Shown in pieces: positions 9,150 to 18,426 of a DNA stretch of 64,000 nucleotides. The stretch is from Escherichia boydii (GTDB lineage: Bacteria; Pseudomonadota; Gammaproteobacteria; Enterobacterales; Enterobacteriaceae): contig CP169086.1 of NCBI GenBank assembly GCA_041890495.1, forward strand, positions 806,001-870,000. Reading direction: 5' to 3'. The stretch's first letter is position 1. Every line of letters begins with the position of its first letter. Position numbers and translations under genes: made by a program. Below the pieces are notes generated by a model. It searched no databases and had not been told where the DNA came from. It was given only the letters and a program-made list of their open reading frames with translations.

Positions 9150-9400
9150 GAAAACCTGGCGTCGTCATCTATTCTTAAAGGGCAAGGCAACTAAGCCTGC
9201 ATTAATGCCAACTTTTAGCGCACGGCTCTCTCCCAAGAGCCATTTCCCTGGACCGAATACAGGAATCGTGTTCGGTCTCTTTTTATCTGCATGAAAGTAA
9301 AAGACTAATCCTTTCGATGTCTCACTTCTGCAGCGCACGTCCTGTACGTCTGGTTAAAACATAACACACTACAGCATGCTGTAGTCCAGCCCTTTTTGCC
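9150..9400 (-). ncRNA. Possible RyeA (SraC) antisense RNA opposite SdsR
   Basis: In E. coli the RyeA RNA (about 250 nt) is transcribed from the strand opposite SdsR and covers it completely; the two form a toxin/antitoxin-like pair. The locus is conserved here, so an antisense transcript is expected, but I could not define a convincing promoter. The endpoints are approximate. Confidence 0.35.
9181..9284 (+). ncRNA. sdsR: SdsR (RyeB) sigma-S-dependent small RNA
   Basis: The 104-nt segment from GGCAAGGCAACTAAGCCTGC to the final TTTT closely matches, from memory, the enterobacterial SdsR/RyeB RNA, and it lies in the expected place downstream of yebY and upstream of pphA. It ends with the terminator ACCGAATAC...GTGTTCGGT followed by CTCTTTTT, and has the internal GGCTCT/AGAGCC hairpin. 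A CTATTCTTAA element just upstream fits a sigma-S -10 box. SdsR is an Hfq-bound stationary-phase RNA that represses porin, tolC and mutS mRNAs in relatives. Confidence 0.93.
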
Positions 9401-9447
9401 TGTTTTGTTAAATTTTCGTGTGCAATTCAGGAAAGCGCGTGCGGGGT

Positions 9448-10389
9448 CTAAAAGTGCGATTTAACCGACGCCTCAATTTCGTCAAGCAGCTCAAAGCGAC
9501 GGCGGTATTCAGCGCGTTTTTTACTGGCAATCTCTTCCAGGGATTTGCGCTCCATCCGCAGCGGCAGCTGCCAGCAGAAAGTGGAGAGCTTTTTACCGTC
9601 CAGAGATGACCAGAATTCATCGTAGCTGGCGTGGAAATGGCGGCCTTTGCTGAGACGATATCGCAACGCGCGGAAAACGTGCCCCTCATCGCTGACGGCA
9701 AAAATCGCCCGGACAGAGGACTGCGCAGCCAGCTGGAAGAGGACTTCCATCAACACCCGTTTGGGGAACAGGCCGTGGCAGGCGCGGGTGGCCTGTTTAA
9801 TAACGTCTCGCGATACGCAGCGGCGGGGTCCCTGAAGCCCGCCGATGACCATGACCTGCTGACCGTTGCTGCGTGCGACGCTAAAGGTCAGGCTGGCCAG
9901 CAGCGTATCCTCGTTGTCGCGAAGCCATAGTGTGCTTTCACCTTCGCGCTCGGCTTTCCCCGCAGAGGACGCATTGACCGTATAGATAACACCGTCTTTG
10001 GCATGGAACTGTGCGACGGTTTGCTCCTGCGGGCTGGTCATTGCCTGAGCAAGACCGCTCTCTTTCAGGCTATCAATCCAGTAATAATGGCTAACGATCG
10101 CGTCGGCGCGATCGTTAGCCGTCAGGCCGCGCATCAGGTACTGCCGGTGGGTCTTGCTCGGCAATGTAATTTGAGAGGCCAGCAGTTTGTCGAAATCGTC
10201 GCGGCCTGAAAGGGCCTCCAGCATGCGATGGGTAGAGGACCAGAACACCAGCGAACGTAACAGGAACTTCAGGCGATATTCGCGCTTGCGCCAGATCGGC
10301 CCCGGGACGCGTTTGCCGTTCACCAGCTCGGAAATAATATTTGTGCGATGCGGATAAAAAACATCGTTATGCAGGTGCGTATTAGACAC
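9448..10389 (-). CDS. VirK/YbjX-type DUF535 family protein
   Basis: About 313 residues from a GTG at 10389, preceded by GAGGG seven bases upstream; the frame stays open to a GTG at 10491, which would add a hydrophobic N-terminus but lacks a good site. Features typical of the VirK/YbjX family are visible: PGPIWRKREYRLKFLLRS near the start, FHAKDGVIYTVNASS, the GGLQGPRRCVSRDVI loop and the C-terminal SKKRAEYRRRFELLDEI helix. Family members are linked to virulence or antimicrobial-peptide tolerance in Shigella and Salmonella, but the biochemical function is unknown. It is not at this place in K-12, so it is an accessory gene of the type B backbone. Confidence 0.8.
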   Translation of the reverse strand: MSNTHLHNDVFYPHRTNIISELVNGKRVPGPIWRKREYRLKFLLRSLVFWSSTHRMLEALSGRDDFDKLLASQITLPSKTHRQYLMRGLTANDRADAIVSHYYWIDSLKESGLAQAMTSPQEQTVAQFHAKDGVIYTVNASSAGKAEREGESTLWLRDNEDTLLASLTFSVARSNGQQVMVIGGLQGPRRCVSRDVIKQATRACHGLFPKRVLMEVLFQLAAQSSVRAIFAVSDEGHVFRALRYRLSKGRHFHASYDEFWSSLDGKKLSTFCWQLPLRMERKSLEEIASKKRAEYRRRFELLDEIEASVKSHF

Positions 10390-10555
10390 GTGAAGACCCT
10401 CTTTTTTTTCTACCCTTATTCTAAAGAGCCAATAAAAAGGGATTAATAGCGCGAGGATCTTTATTTCTGTTTGGTTTACCGTTTGTTTCACTTCATGAGG
10501 ACCACGCCTGTCCGTTGCATTTTCTGAGGTGGCTATACTGTTAAAAGGAGGTCCT

Positions 10556-11200
10556 ATGTATCAGCGAATTGAAGGTGGGGAGTGGCGTCACGTCTGGGTT
10601 GTCAGCGATATACACGGTTGTTACCAGTGGCTTATGGATGAGCTTAAACGCCGCCATTTTAACCCGTATGAGGATTTACTTATTTCAGTCGGGGATGTGA
10701 TCGATCGTGGCCCTGATAGCGTGAAATGCCTGCAGTTAATTCATGAAAAATGGTTTCGTGCCGTGCGGGGAAACCATGAGCAAATGGCTCTCGATAGTCT
10801 GGATAATAACGATTTTTCGCTCTGGACGATGAATGGCGGAATGTGGTTTTCGCAACTTGAACGGGGCCAGCAACAGCTTGCGCTGTCGTTACTCGAAGCC
10901 TGTCGTGAATTACCGCATATCATCGAGATAAACTGTGCGAACGGTCTGAATGTAATTGCCCATGCTGATTATCCGGCTGCGGAATACCAATGGCAAAAGC
11001 CGGTAAGCGCCCAGCGCGCCTTATGGAACCGCGACAGGCTGATGGGATTTATGGTGGGCAAAGGAGAGGGCATCAGCGGCGCGGATCATTTCTGGTTTGG
11101 GCATACGCCCCTCGACAGAAGGTATGATTTTAATAATCTCCACTACATTGATACGGGGGCTGTTTTTGACGGTTACTTTACGCTGGCGCAGCTGCAGTAA
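10556..11200 (+). CDS. pphA: Serine/threonine protein phosphatase PphA/PrpA
   Basis: 214 residues from the ATG at 10556, set by a strong AGGAGG site four bases upstream. The metallophosphoesterase motifs are all present: SDIHGC, GDVIDRGPDS, RGNHEQM, HADYP and FGHTP. In E. coli PphA is a heat-shock-inducible phosphatase affecting the CpxAR and misfolded-protein responses. Only moderately similar to K-12 PphA. It ends at a terminator shared with yebV. Confidence 0.9.
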   Translation: MYQRIEGGEWRHVWVVSDIHGCYQWLMDELKRRHFNPYEDLLISVGDVIDRGPDSVKCLQLIHEKWFRAVRGNHEQMALDSLDNNDFSLWTMNGGMWFSQLERGQQQLALSLLEACRELPHIIEINCANGLNVIAHADYPAAEYQWQKPVSAQRALWNRDRLMGFMVGKGEGISGADHFWFGHTPLDRRYDFNNLHYIDTGAVFDGYFTLAQLQ

Positions 11201-11205
11201 TAAAT

Positions 11206-11230
11206 AACCCGCCTTCGGGCGGGTTCTCTT
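11206..11230. terminator. Hairpin terminator between pphA and yebV
   Basis: Perfect stem AACCCGCC / GGCGGGTT with a TTCG tetraloop, followed by CTCTTT. It lies 5 bp after pphA and just past the convergent yebV stop. Confidence 0.8.
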
Positions 11231-11234
11231 TAGG

Positions 11235-11474
11235 TCAGGCAAGACGCATGACCCAGGCATCGGTTTTACTATCGTAATGCTCACGGTAAAGGACAGAATG
11301 TTCGCCATCAAGTATTGCCGGGACGCTGGTGTCTGCATCCCATGCATCGAGCTGCATGCACAAATCCGGGTCGGATTTGCAGGGAATACTTAACGTTCGA
11401 TCGCCCTGTGCTTCGCCGCGCAGCTCTGCGTCGTCGATCTCAAAAGCGCCAATACGCACGCTGGTTTTCGTCAT
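11235..11474 (-). CDS. yebV: YebV, small conserved protein
   Basis: 79 residues starting TKTSVRIGAFEIDD after a GGAGAG site; E. coli YebV is 78 residues and is sigma-S/heat-responsive. Conserved PCKSDPDLCMQLDAWDA stretch with two Cys. No function is known. Its usual neighbour yebW was not found between it and pphA. It is downstream of rsmF on the same strand. Confidence 0.88.
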   Translation of the reverse strand: MTKTSVRIGAFEIDDAELRGEAQGDRTLSIPCKSDPDLCMQLDAWDADTSVPAILDGEHSVLYREHYDSKTDAWVMRLA

Positions 11475-11580
11475 AGTGCTCTCCGGGTCGGTTGTCAAAA
11501 TCTGGTATGACCAGTGTGGCCACCCATTTTTGATCGTAGACAAGGAGAGCAAAATCGCCAGTAAAAAAATGCGCTTTTTT

Positions 11581-13023
11581 TCAGTCCGTGCGATCGTTAC
11601 CGGTAAACAGCCGGCCGTCCCGCACCAGCTCGCGCGGATAGCTGTTTTTCAGCCTTGAGCCGACCTTTTTTGCCAGCCCCAGCGGGTATCCCTGATACGT
11701 CACAATCACTTCATCGTCTGATGGCGTGCTGTCCGGATAGACATCGCGACCGCGATACCACTCTTCGGCTTCCTGATGCGTCAGGGCAAAGGTATTCTCG
11801 CTTCCGGCAAGGGCGATTACGGCCTCATGCTGCCAGCGATAGCCTTTATTATGGACTTCCGCCAGGCGGATCCCGATTCGGGAAAAACGGACCTTGCCGA
11901 TGAGCGGCTCGATCTGTGCCGGGAACAGCCAAATCTCTTTATCACGCATCCAGAGGTGCAGGCTCTCATCCCAGACCAGCCCAACCTTTTTGGCGGCAGC
12001 GATAAGCTGTGCTGCATCGCGGCCTTTAAGAGGGGCAAACGGGAAGTTACCGACCTTGAATTTAGGGGCGGGCAGGGGAGCAACCGCCTGCGTTTTACGC
12101 AGACGCGCTACAAAGAACCCTTCGCAGTCGTAAATCTGCGGGAAAACGTGGAGGAAACCCTCCGGCGTGAGCGCCTCCTGTGCCGAGGCGAACAGATCGT
12201 TAAGCGGCAGGAACTCGACCGCATCGGGGTATTGCACTTTCAGCCACAGGCAGACGTCTTCGTTTTCATCGCGGTTTAGGGTGCACGTGGAATAGACCAG
12301 CGTGCCCCCAGGGCGCAACGCGTGAAATGCGCTCTCGATCAGCTCTCGCTGCGTGGCGGCGATCTCAAGGTTGCTTTCCACGGACCAGTTCTTTAACGCA
12401 TCGGGATCTTTACGCACCACCCCTTCGCCGGAGCAGGGGGCGTCCAGCAGAATGGCGTCGAAGGCTTCCGGCAAGGCGGCGCCAAACACGCGTCCGTCGA
12501 AGTGCGTCAGGGCAACATTATGAATACCGCAGCGGCTGATGTTGGCATGCAATACCTTCACGCGGCTGGCAGAGAACTCGTTGGCGAGGATCGCCCCGTG
12601 GTTACCCATGCGGGCTGCAATTTGCGTAGTTTTTGAGCCGGGTGCCGCGGCCACATCCATCACGCGCTCAGGCGCGTTGCCCTCTGCGAACAGGGCGGCC
12701 ACCGGCAGCATCGAGCTGGCTTCCTGAATATAGAAAAGACCGCTCAGATGTTCAGCGGTACTGCCCAGCGGCAGTGAGGCTTCGTCATCGCGTTCGATCC
12801 AGAACCCCTCAGCGCACCACGGTACCGGCGTAAGCTGCCAGCCGTATGGCGAGACCAGCGCCAGAAAATCATCGACGCTGATTTTCAACGTGTTGACGCG
12901 AATACTACGGCGTAACGGACGCTGGCAGGCGGCGATAAAATCGTCTAACGACAGGTGAGAAGGAAGCGCCTCGCGCATCTGCGCCAGGAATTGTTCAGGA
13001 AGAAATACGGAGTTTTGAGCCAC
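11581..13023 (-). CDS. rsmF: 16S rRNA (cytosine-1407-C5) methyltransferase RsmF
   Basis: 480 residues from a GTG at 13023 (another in-frame GTG lies two codons upstream); the alignment with E. coli MAQ.. favours the inner one. The SAM-dependent NOL1/NOP2/Sun core shows VAAAPGSKTTQ, LLDAPCSGEGVVRKDPD and VYSTCTLNRDENE, the two Cys of the PC and TC motifs being the release and catalytic residues. A C-terminal PUA-like RNA-binding region follows. Diverged from K-12 (type B). Confidence 0.95.
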   Translation of the reverse strand: MAQNSVFLPEQFLAQMREALPSHLSLDDFIAACQRPLRRSIRVNTLKISVDDFLALVSPYGWQLTPVPWCAEGFWIERDDEASLPLGSTAEHLSGLFYIQEASSMLPVAALFAEGNAPERVMDVAAAPGSKTTQIAARMGNHGAILANEFSASRVKVLHANISRCGIHNVALTHFDGRVFGAALPEAFDAILLDAPCSGEGVVRKDPDALKNWSVESNLEIAATQRELIESAFHALRPGGTLVYSTCTLNRDENEDVCLWLKVQYPDAVEFLPLNDLFASAQEALTPEGFLHVFPQIYDCEGFFVARLRKTQAVAPLPAPKFKVGNFPFAPLKGRDAAQLIAAAKKVGLVWDESLHLWMRDKEIWLFPAQIEPLIGKVRFSRIGIRLAEVHNKGYRWQHEAVIALAGSENTFALTHQEAEEWYRGRDVYPDSTPSDDEVIVTYQGYPLGLAKKVGSRLKNSYPRELVRDGRLFTGNDRTD

Positions 13024-13100
13024 GGGCACACCACAGGGAAAAGTTCAGGTGCGCAGTGTAACATAAAGGCTCCGGTGCGTTGACACCGGAGCCTGTCAGA

Positions 13101-15733
13101 TTAACGCGGCAGGGCGGTTCCCCATTCGCGCCACTCTTTCGGTTCGCTTTCAAGCAGCAGGAAGTGTTTGCCCGGCTGTGCTTTCGGCGCCAGCGGCGTG
13201 CCCGGCGGCGTGGCAAACGCGATACCGCCGCGAATGAACTGGTTGAAGGTGCCGGTTTTCACCACGCCTCCCGTCAGGCCAAAGTCCAGCGAATAGCCGG
13301 ATGCCAGCCAGAATACCGAGTTATTGCGCACCAGGTGCTGGTAGCGTTCGCTGATGCGTAATGCCACCATCACGCGGTCGGAGAGCGTACCGAGCGTCAG
13401 ACCCGTGACCGTACCCACCTCAATGCCGCGGAACAGTACCGGGGTGCCGATGCTCAGCGAGCCCGCTTCCGGCACTTCCACCACGATGCTCAGGCCGCCA
13501 AGGTAGCGCGAGTCGGTGATCGTGGCTTCCTGCAGCTCGAAATCACGACGGGCATTGCCCTGGCCCGGCTCCACGTTGATGTACGGCTGCAAAATGGTGT
13601 CGAGATGCTCAACGCCCGCGGCCGAGATCTGCGGCGTGACCACCGAGAAGCGCGAGCCGGTGCGGGCAAAGGTCTGCACATATTCCGGGTAGAGCACGGC
13701 GGTGGCCTGCACCTCGTTACGCGAGGTAATTAGCGTCAGCTTCTGGATCTGCCCGATATCAATGCCCAGATAGCGGATTGGCATGCCTTCCGCCAGCTTA
13801 CCGGCATCAAACGCGTGCAGGGTTATCTGTCCACCCACGGCACGCGCAGCGGTTTCGGACGAGAAGAGAATACGCTTGTCACCTTTACGCAGATTCGCGC
13901 CCGCGCCGCTGAGGTTATCGAAGCTAATCGCCCCGCGCAGCGCGCGCGACAGCGGGGAGGCCTGCACGGTCAGCCCGTTACCGTTAAGCTGAACTTTCGC
14001 GCCGCCTTCGGCCCAGAAGACGCTGTTTGGCGTCAGCAGCTTGCGGTACTCCGGCTTGATGTGCAGTTCGATATCGAACGCATCCGCACGCGGGCGAACG
14101 GCGATCACTTCCCCGACTTCAAACTTGCGATACAGCACCACGGATCCCGCCTGTACGTCCGGCAGCGTCTCGGCGCTCAGCGTAAGCGTGGTGGTAGGAA
14201 GATCGCTCAGGCTGTTTTCAATCGCTTTCTCCAGGTTGGCATACAGCGGATAGCTGTCGCGCACGGGGCCTTTATCGCCAGGCAGAATGCGGATACCGCC
14301 GTTAACCCATTCGCTGGCGCTGGCGCCGAGGAACTCCACGCCGTCCAGACCCACCTTCACGTCGACGCGACTGTTCACCACGAATTTACTGTCACCGTGC
14401 ACCAGGTCGCTGTATTGCGGATCGATGGCGACCGAGAACGTCACGCCATCCGCGGAGAGCTTACGCTCCAGCACCTGACCGACCTGTACGCCGTGTAAAA
14501 TTAGCGGCTGTCCGGCTTCGATACCGTAACTTTCTGGCGCATTCAGCGTGACGGTCACCACGCCCGGCTTTTGCAGCAGGGCTTTATCCGCCGGGGCAAT
14601 TACGAAGCTGTTGCTGGGTTCACCTTCACCGGGGATGAGCTCAAAGGTATTGCCGGTCAACAGCGTGCTGAGGCTGGCATCGTTCAGAGAGAGCTTTGGA
14701 CTGCGCATTTCGATGCGCGTTTTCTCACGCAGGAGATCGACCACGCTCGGATCGACCGTCATTTCGCCGGTGACCGATCCGCCCGGGTTGAGCGTCATTT
14801 TGGTGAGCTGGCCGACCTGCAGACCCTGATACATCAGCGGCGTTGAGCCCGCTTTTAGACCTTTAGCATCGGGCAGGGCGAGTTTAACGATCACGCCACG
14901 CTGGCTGTGCGCCAGGTCAGCGTACAAGCCAAATGAATCATCAGCGGTGGCAGGGCTTGAGTTTTCCGGGGAGTCAAAGGCAATGGCGCCATTCACCAGC
15001 GCGGCCAGACTCTCCAGCTTCACTTTCGCACCGCTCAGGCTGAGGTCCGCATCCACGCCTGAGACGTTCCAGAAGCGGCTGCCTTTTTTCACCAGATTGG
15101 TGAAGCGACGTTCGATCAGCACGTCGATGGTGACGCCCTGTTTATTCGGGTTGATCGCGTAGTCGTACACGCGGCCAACCGGGATCTTCCGGAAATAGAC
15201 CAGTGAGCCACTGTTCAGGGAACCGAGGTCCGGTGCCTGGAGATGAATCATCAAATCGCCGTTATTGAGGCGGTATTTGGGCTGCGTATCCAGAGCAACA
15301 AAGTGATCCTGCGGCTCGCCTTTGCCCGGCATCATGCGATATAGTTACCACCGACGAGGGCGTCCAGCCCGGAGACACCTGCCAACGATGCTTTTGGCGT
15401 CACCAGCCAGAACTGAGTCTCTTCGCGCAGCGCATCTTTCATATCGGACTTGATGCTGACCTTGACTTCAATCTTACGAAGATCGTCGCTGAGGCTGATA
15501 TCCTGCACTGTTCCGACTTCAACGCCCTGATAACGAACAGGCGTACGGCCCGGGACAATACCATCCGCCGACATAAAGTCGATGGTGACGGTATTACCCC
15601 GGTCCTGATAACTGTCCCAAATCAGCCAACCGGCAATCATTAGCGCGATGAACGGCAGCAGCCAGAAAGGTGAGATACGGCGTTTATTTTTAATCTGCGC
15701 TTCAGTCGTCGAAGCGGGCGTTTCCTGACTCAT
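13101..15733 (-). pseudogene. letB: letB (yebT), MCE-domain lipid-transport protein, broken by a 1-base deletion
   Basis: LetB forms a seven-MCE-ring tube that carries lipids between inner and outer membranes. The locus is 2633 bp, one less than the 2634 expected for 877 codons. Reading from 15733, a transmembrane anchor (FWLLPFIALMIAGWLIW) and the first MCE domain are intact, then the frame stops at GGNYIA near 15335. The next frame continues from ATGATG, which overlaps that stop (ATGA), through six further MCE repeats to WREWGTALPR. Expected sequence GGNYIGMMPG shows one G is missing near 15344. The part before the break is E. coli-identical; the part after it is diverged. Sequencing or assembly error is more likely than true gene loss. 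Its start overlaps the letA end by 32 bp. Confidence 0.9.
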
Positions 15734-16985
15734 GTGCATCCCAAAGTAAGCGGCTGTCCAGCCATTCCACAGCAAGAATAGTCAAAATTACCGCTGCGCC
15801 GAAATAAAACGCAGCCGGTCCCATAGTAAAAGCGAGGATCTGATCGCGATTAATCAGCGACATGGTTAAAGATATGACAAACAGGTCGAGCATCGACCAG
15901 CGACCAATCCAGGTCACCATCCGCAGTAACAGAATGCGTGTGCGTAAACCTTGCTGGCATTTAAAATGAATACTCAACAGTAAAGTGAACATGACGATCA
16001 CTTTAGTAAACGGTACCAGAATACTGGCGATAAACACGATTCCCGCAACCGCAATGTTGCTACTTGCCAGCGACATAATTCCGGAAAGAATTGTATCTTC
16101 CTGCCGTCCTCCGTTCAGATAAATGATAGAAATAGGCAACAGGTTGGCAGGTAACAACAAAACGATTGACGCTAACAGCGCCGCCCAGCATTTTTGCAAA
16201 CTATGACGGCGACGCAGGCGTAGCGGGATATGGCAACGCGGGCAGCGACCACGCTGATCAGTATAGCCGGTAAAATGGCACCCAAGACAGACACGAAGTT
16301 TCTCGTCCCTACGCGTAGCGGGGCGCTGCGGATAAAATCGCTCCCACAGCTCCTCGACATTAAGATGTGACAACGTCACCGTCGTTAAAATCACCAACGC
16401 CACAAAAGAGAACAAGCCGACACCCGCCTGGATATGGGCATAATCCTGTACCTTTATAGAAGCAACGCCAATGCCGACCAGGTAGATATCCAGCATTACC
16501 CACTCTTTAAGTCGCTCAAGCATCAGCAGTACCGGACGTAAATTCATTCCCAGTCGGTTACCAAACCATAAATATGCTATGGAGGACACCAGAATGAGGG
16601 GGGCACCAATAACGCAGAAAAAGACCATCGCCCCCGTTATCGTATCGCCCTGTTTGGTCATTTGCCAGATGCCTTGCATGACGTTGGCGTCGATACGAAT
16701 ACCTAACAGCCAGATATGCAACAGCGGTTCGCCCCAGGCAAACGGCATCAGCAACAGCATGGTGAAAGCCATTGCCGCCAGGCGCGTTAGCGACCAGTCG
16801 CGCCCGTCGCGAATTTTTGCCTGACAGCGCGGACAATAGGCACTCTGATGAGAATTTATCTCGGGCAGGCTAAACAGCATGTCGCATTGCGGGCAACGTT
16901 GGTAATCACCACGCGGCAGTTCCTCGCCGATTGACCTCACTGTTATCTTTTTTGTCGGCGTAATTTGTGGTGTGTTAAGAGCCAT
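15702..16985 (-). CDS. letA: LetA (YebS), PqiA-family inner-membrane lipid-transport protein
   Basis: 427 residues, the E. coli length. Two PqiA-like halves, each with a zinc-ribbon (CPQCDMLF...CPRC near residues 33-55 and CLGCHFTG...CPRC near 230-250) followed by four transmembrane helices. LetA is the inner-membrane partner of the LetB tube, and the two genes overlap and form an operon. Nearly identical to K-12 (type A). Divergent from msrC, with 129 bp between the two starts. Confidence 0.96.
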   Translation of the reverse strand: MALNTPQITPTKKITVRSIGEELPRGDYQRCPQCDMLFSLPEINSHQSAYCPRCQAKIRDGRDWSLTRLAAMAFTMLLLMPFAWGEPLLHIWLLGIRIDANVMQGIWQMTKQGDTITGAMVFFCVIGAPLILVSSIAYLWFGNRLGMNLRPVLLMLERLKEWVMLDIYLVGIGVASIKVQDYAHIQAGVGLFSFVALVILTTVTLSHLNVEELWERFYPQRPATRRDEKLRVCLGCHFTGYTDQRGRCPRCHIPLRLRRRHSLQKCWAALLASIVLLLPANLLPISIIYLNGGRQEDTILSGIMSLASSNIAVAGIVFIASILVPFTKVIVMFTLLLSIHFKCQQGLRTRILLLRMVTWIGRWSMLDLFVISLTMSLINRDQILAFTMGPAAFYFGAAVILTILAVEWLDSRLLWDAHESGNARFDD

Positions 16986-17114
16986 GACGTGCCAAATGTA
17001 ATAAGAATTAACATTAATATTAACCCATGATGGGAATGATCTTGAGCATTAACGCATTTAATGCTTATTTTAATAGGCTGGCAGTTCCAGGTAAGACAAC
17101 CAAGTGATTATATA

Positions 17115-17612
17115 ATGAACAAAACAGAATTTTACGCGGATTTAAATCGCGACTTTAACGCGCTGATGGCAGGAGAAACCAGTTTTCTGGCAACGCTTGC
17201 GAACACCAGTGCGTTGTTATACGAGCGTCTCACTGACGTAAACTGGGCAGGTTTTTATTTGCTTGAGGACGATACACTGGTACTCGGACCATTTCAGGGC
17301 AAAATTGCCTGTGTCCGGATACCCGTCGGGCGCGGGGTGTGCGGCACTGCGGTTGCCCGCAATCAAGTGCAGCGTATCGAGGATGTTCACGCGTTTGACG
17401 GGCATATTGCCTGTGATGCGGCGAGTAATTCTGAAATTGTTCTGCCGCTGGTGGTGAAAAATCAGATTATTGGTGTTCTCGACATCGATAGTACCGTCTT
17501 CGGTCGCTTTACAGACGAGGACGAGCAAGGCTTACGTCAGCTTGTGGCACAGCTTGAAAAAGTGCTTGCAACGACGGATTACAAAAAATTCTTTGCGAGC
17601 GTCGCAGGATAA
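17115..17612 (+). CDS. msrC: Free methionine-(R)-sulfoxide reductase (GAF domain)
   Basis: 165 residues from ATG 17115; an upstream start at 17061 would give the older 183-residue annotation. Single GAF domain. The three redox Cys of fRMsr enzymes are visible: Cys66 (IACVRIP), Cys76 (GRGVCGTA) and Cys100 (HIACDAAS). Reduces free methionine-R-sulfoxide in the cytoplasm. Lies upstream of proQ-prc-htpX on the same strand. Confidence 0.96.
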   Translation: MNKTEFYADLNRDFNALMAGETSFLATLANTSALLYERLTDVNWAGFYLLEDDTLVLGPFQGKIACVRIPVGRGVCGTAVARNQVQRIEDVHAFDGHIACDAASNSEIVLPLVVKNQIIGVLDIDSTVFGRFTDEDEQGLRQLVAQLEKVLATTDYKKFFASVAG

Positions 17613-17708
17613 TCAACGGATAACGTAGCATTTACTGGTAGCGTCATTATAATGACGCCTGTTCATGCCTGCGCTTGTTGGCTACGTCCGTTGTAATCAG
17701 GAAATTTC

Positions 17709-18407
17709 ATGGAAAATCAACCTAAGTTGAATAGCAGTAAAGAAGTAATCGCGTTTCTGGCCGAACGTTTTCCCCACTGTTTCAGTGCGGAAGGTGAAGC
17801 GCGTCCGCTGAAAATCGGTATTTTTCAGGATTTGGTCGATCGTGTTGCCGGGGAAATGAACCTGAGCAAAACGCAATTACGATCCGCTTTACGTCTCTAC
17901 ACTTCGAGCTGGCGTTATCTTTACGGTGTTAAACCCGGCGCAACGCGTGTCGATCTTGACGGCAACCCATGCGGTGAGCTGGACGAGCAACATGTAGAGC
18001 ATGCTCGCAAGCAGCTTGAAGAAGCGAAAGCGCGTGTTCAGGCACAGCGTGCTGAACAGCAAGCGAAAAAACGCGAAGCTGCCGCAGCTGCTGGTGAGAA
18101 AGAAGACGCACCGCGCCGCGAACGCAAGCCACGTCCGACCACGCCACGCCGCAAAGAAGGCGCTGAACGTAAACCTCGTGCGCAAAAGCCGGTAGAGAAA
18201 GCGCCAAAAACAGTAAAAGCACCTCGCGAAGAACAGCACACCCCGGTTTCTGACATTTCAGCTCTGACTGTCGGACAAGCTCTGAAGGTGAAAGCGGGTC
18301 AAAACGCGATGGATGCCACCGTATTAGAAATCACCAAAGACGGCGTCCGCGTCCAGCTGAATTCGGGTATGTCTTTGATTGTGCGCGCAGAACACCTGGT
18401 GTTCTGA
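17709..18407 (+). CDS. proQ: RNA chaperone ProQ
   Basis: 232 residues, apparently identical to K-12 ProQ. N-terminal FinO-like domain (residues ~1-120, including [11 protein letters not shown] and [10 protein letters not shown]), a Lys/Arg/Ala-rich linker, and a C-terminal Tudor-like domain ([19 protein letters not shown]..). A global small-RNA- and mRNA-binding protein first found through its effect on the ProP transporter. prc follows 19 bp later, the usual operon. Confidence 0.98.
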
Positions 18408-18426
18408 AACGGAGGCCGGGCCAGGC

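Noticed and set aside
9369..9384. Perfect 16-bp palindrome CTACAGCATGCTGTAG near the RyeA start
   Set aside because: Could be an operator, but I cannot link it to a known regulator and it has no second copy in the window, so it is not listed as a feature.
15325..15345. Programmed frameshift in letB
   Set aside because: No slippery heptamer or downstream structure; orthologues read straight through, and the missing base falls at a sequence-type switch.
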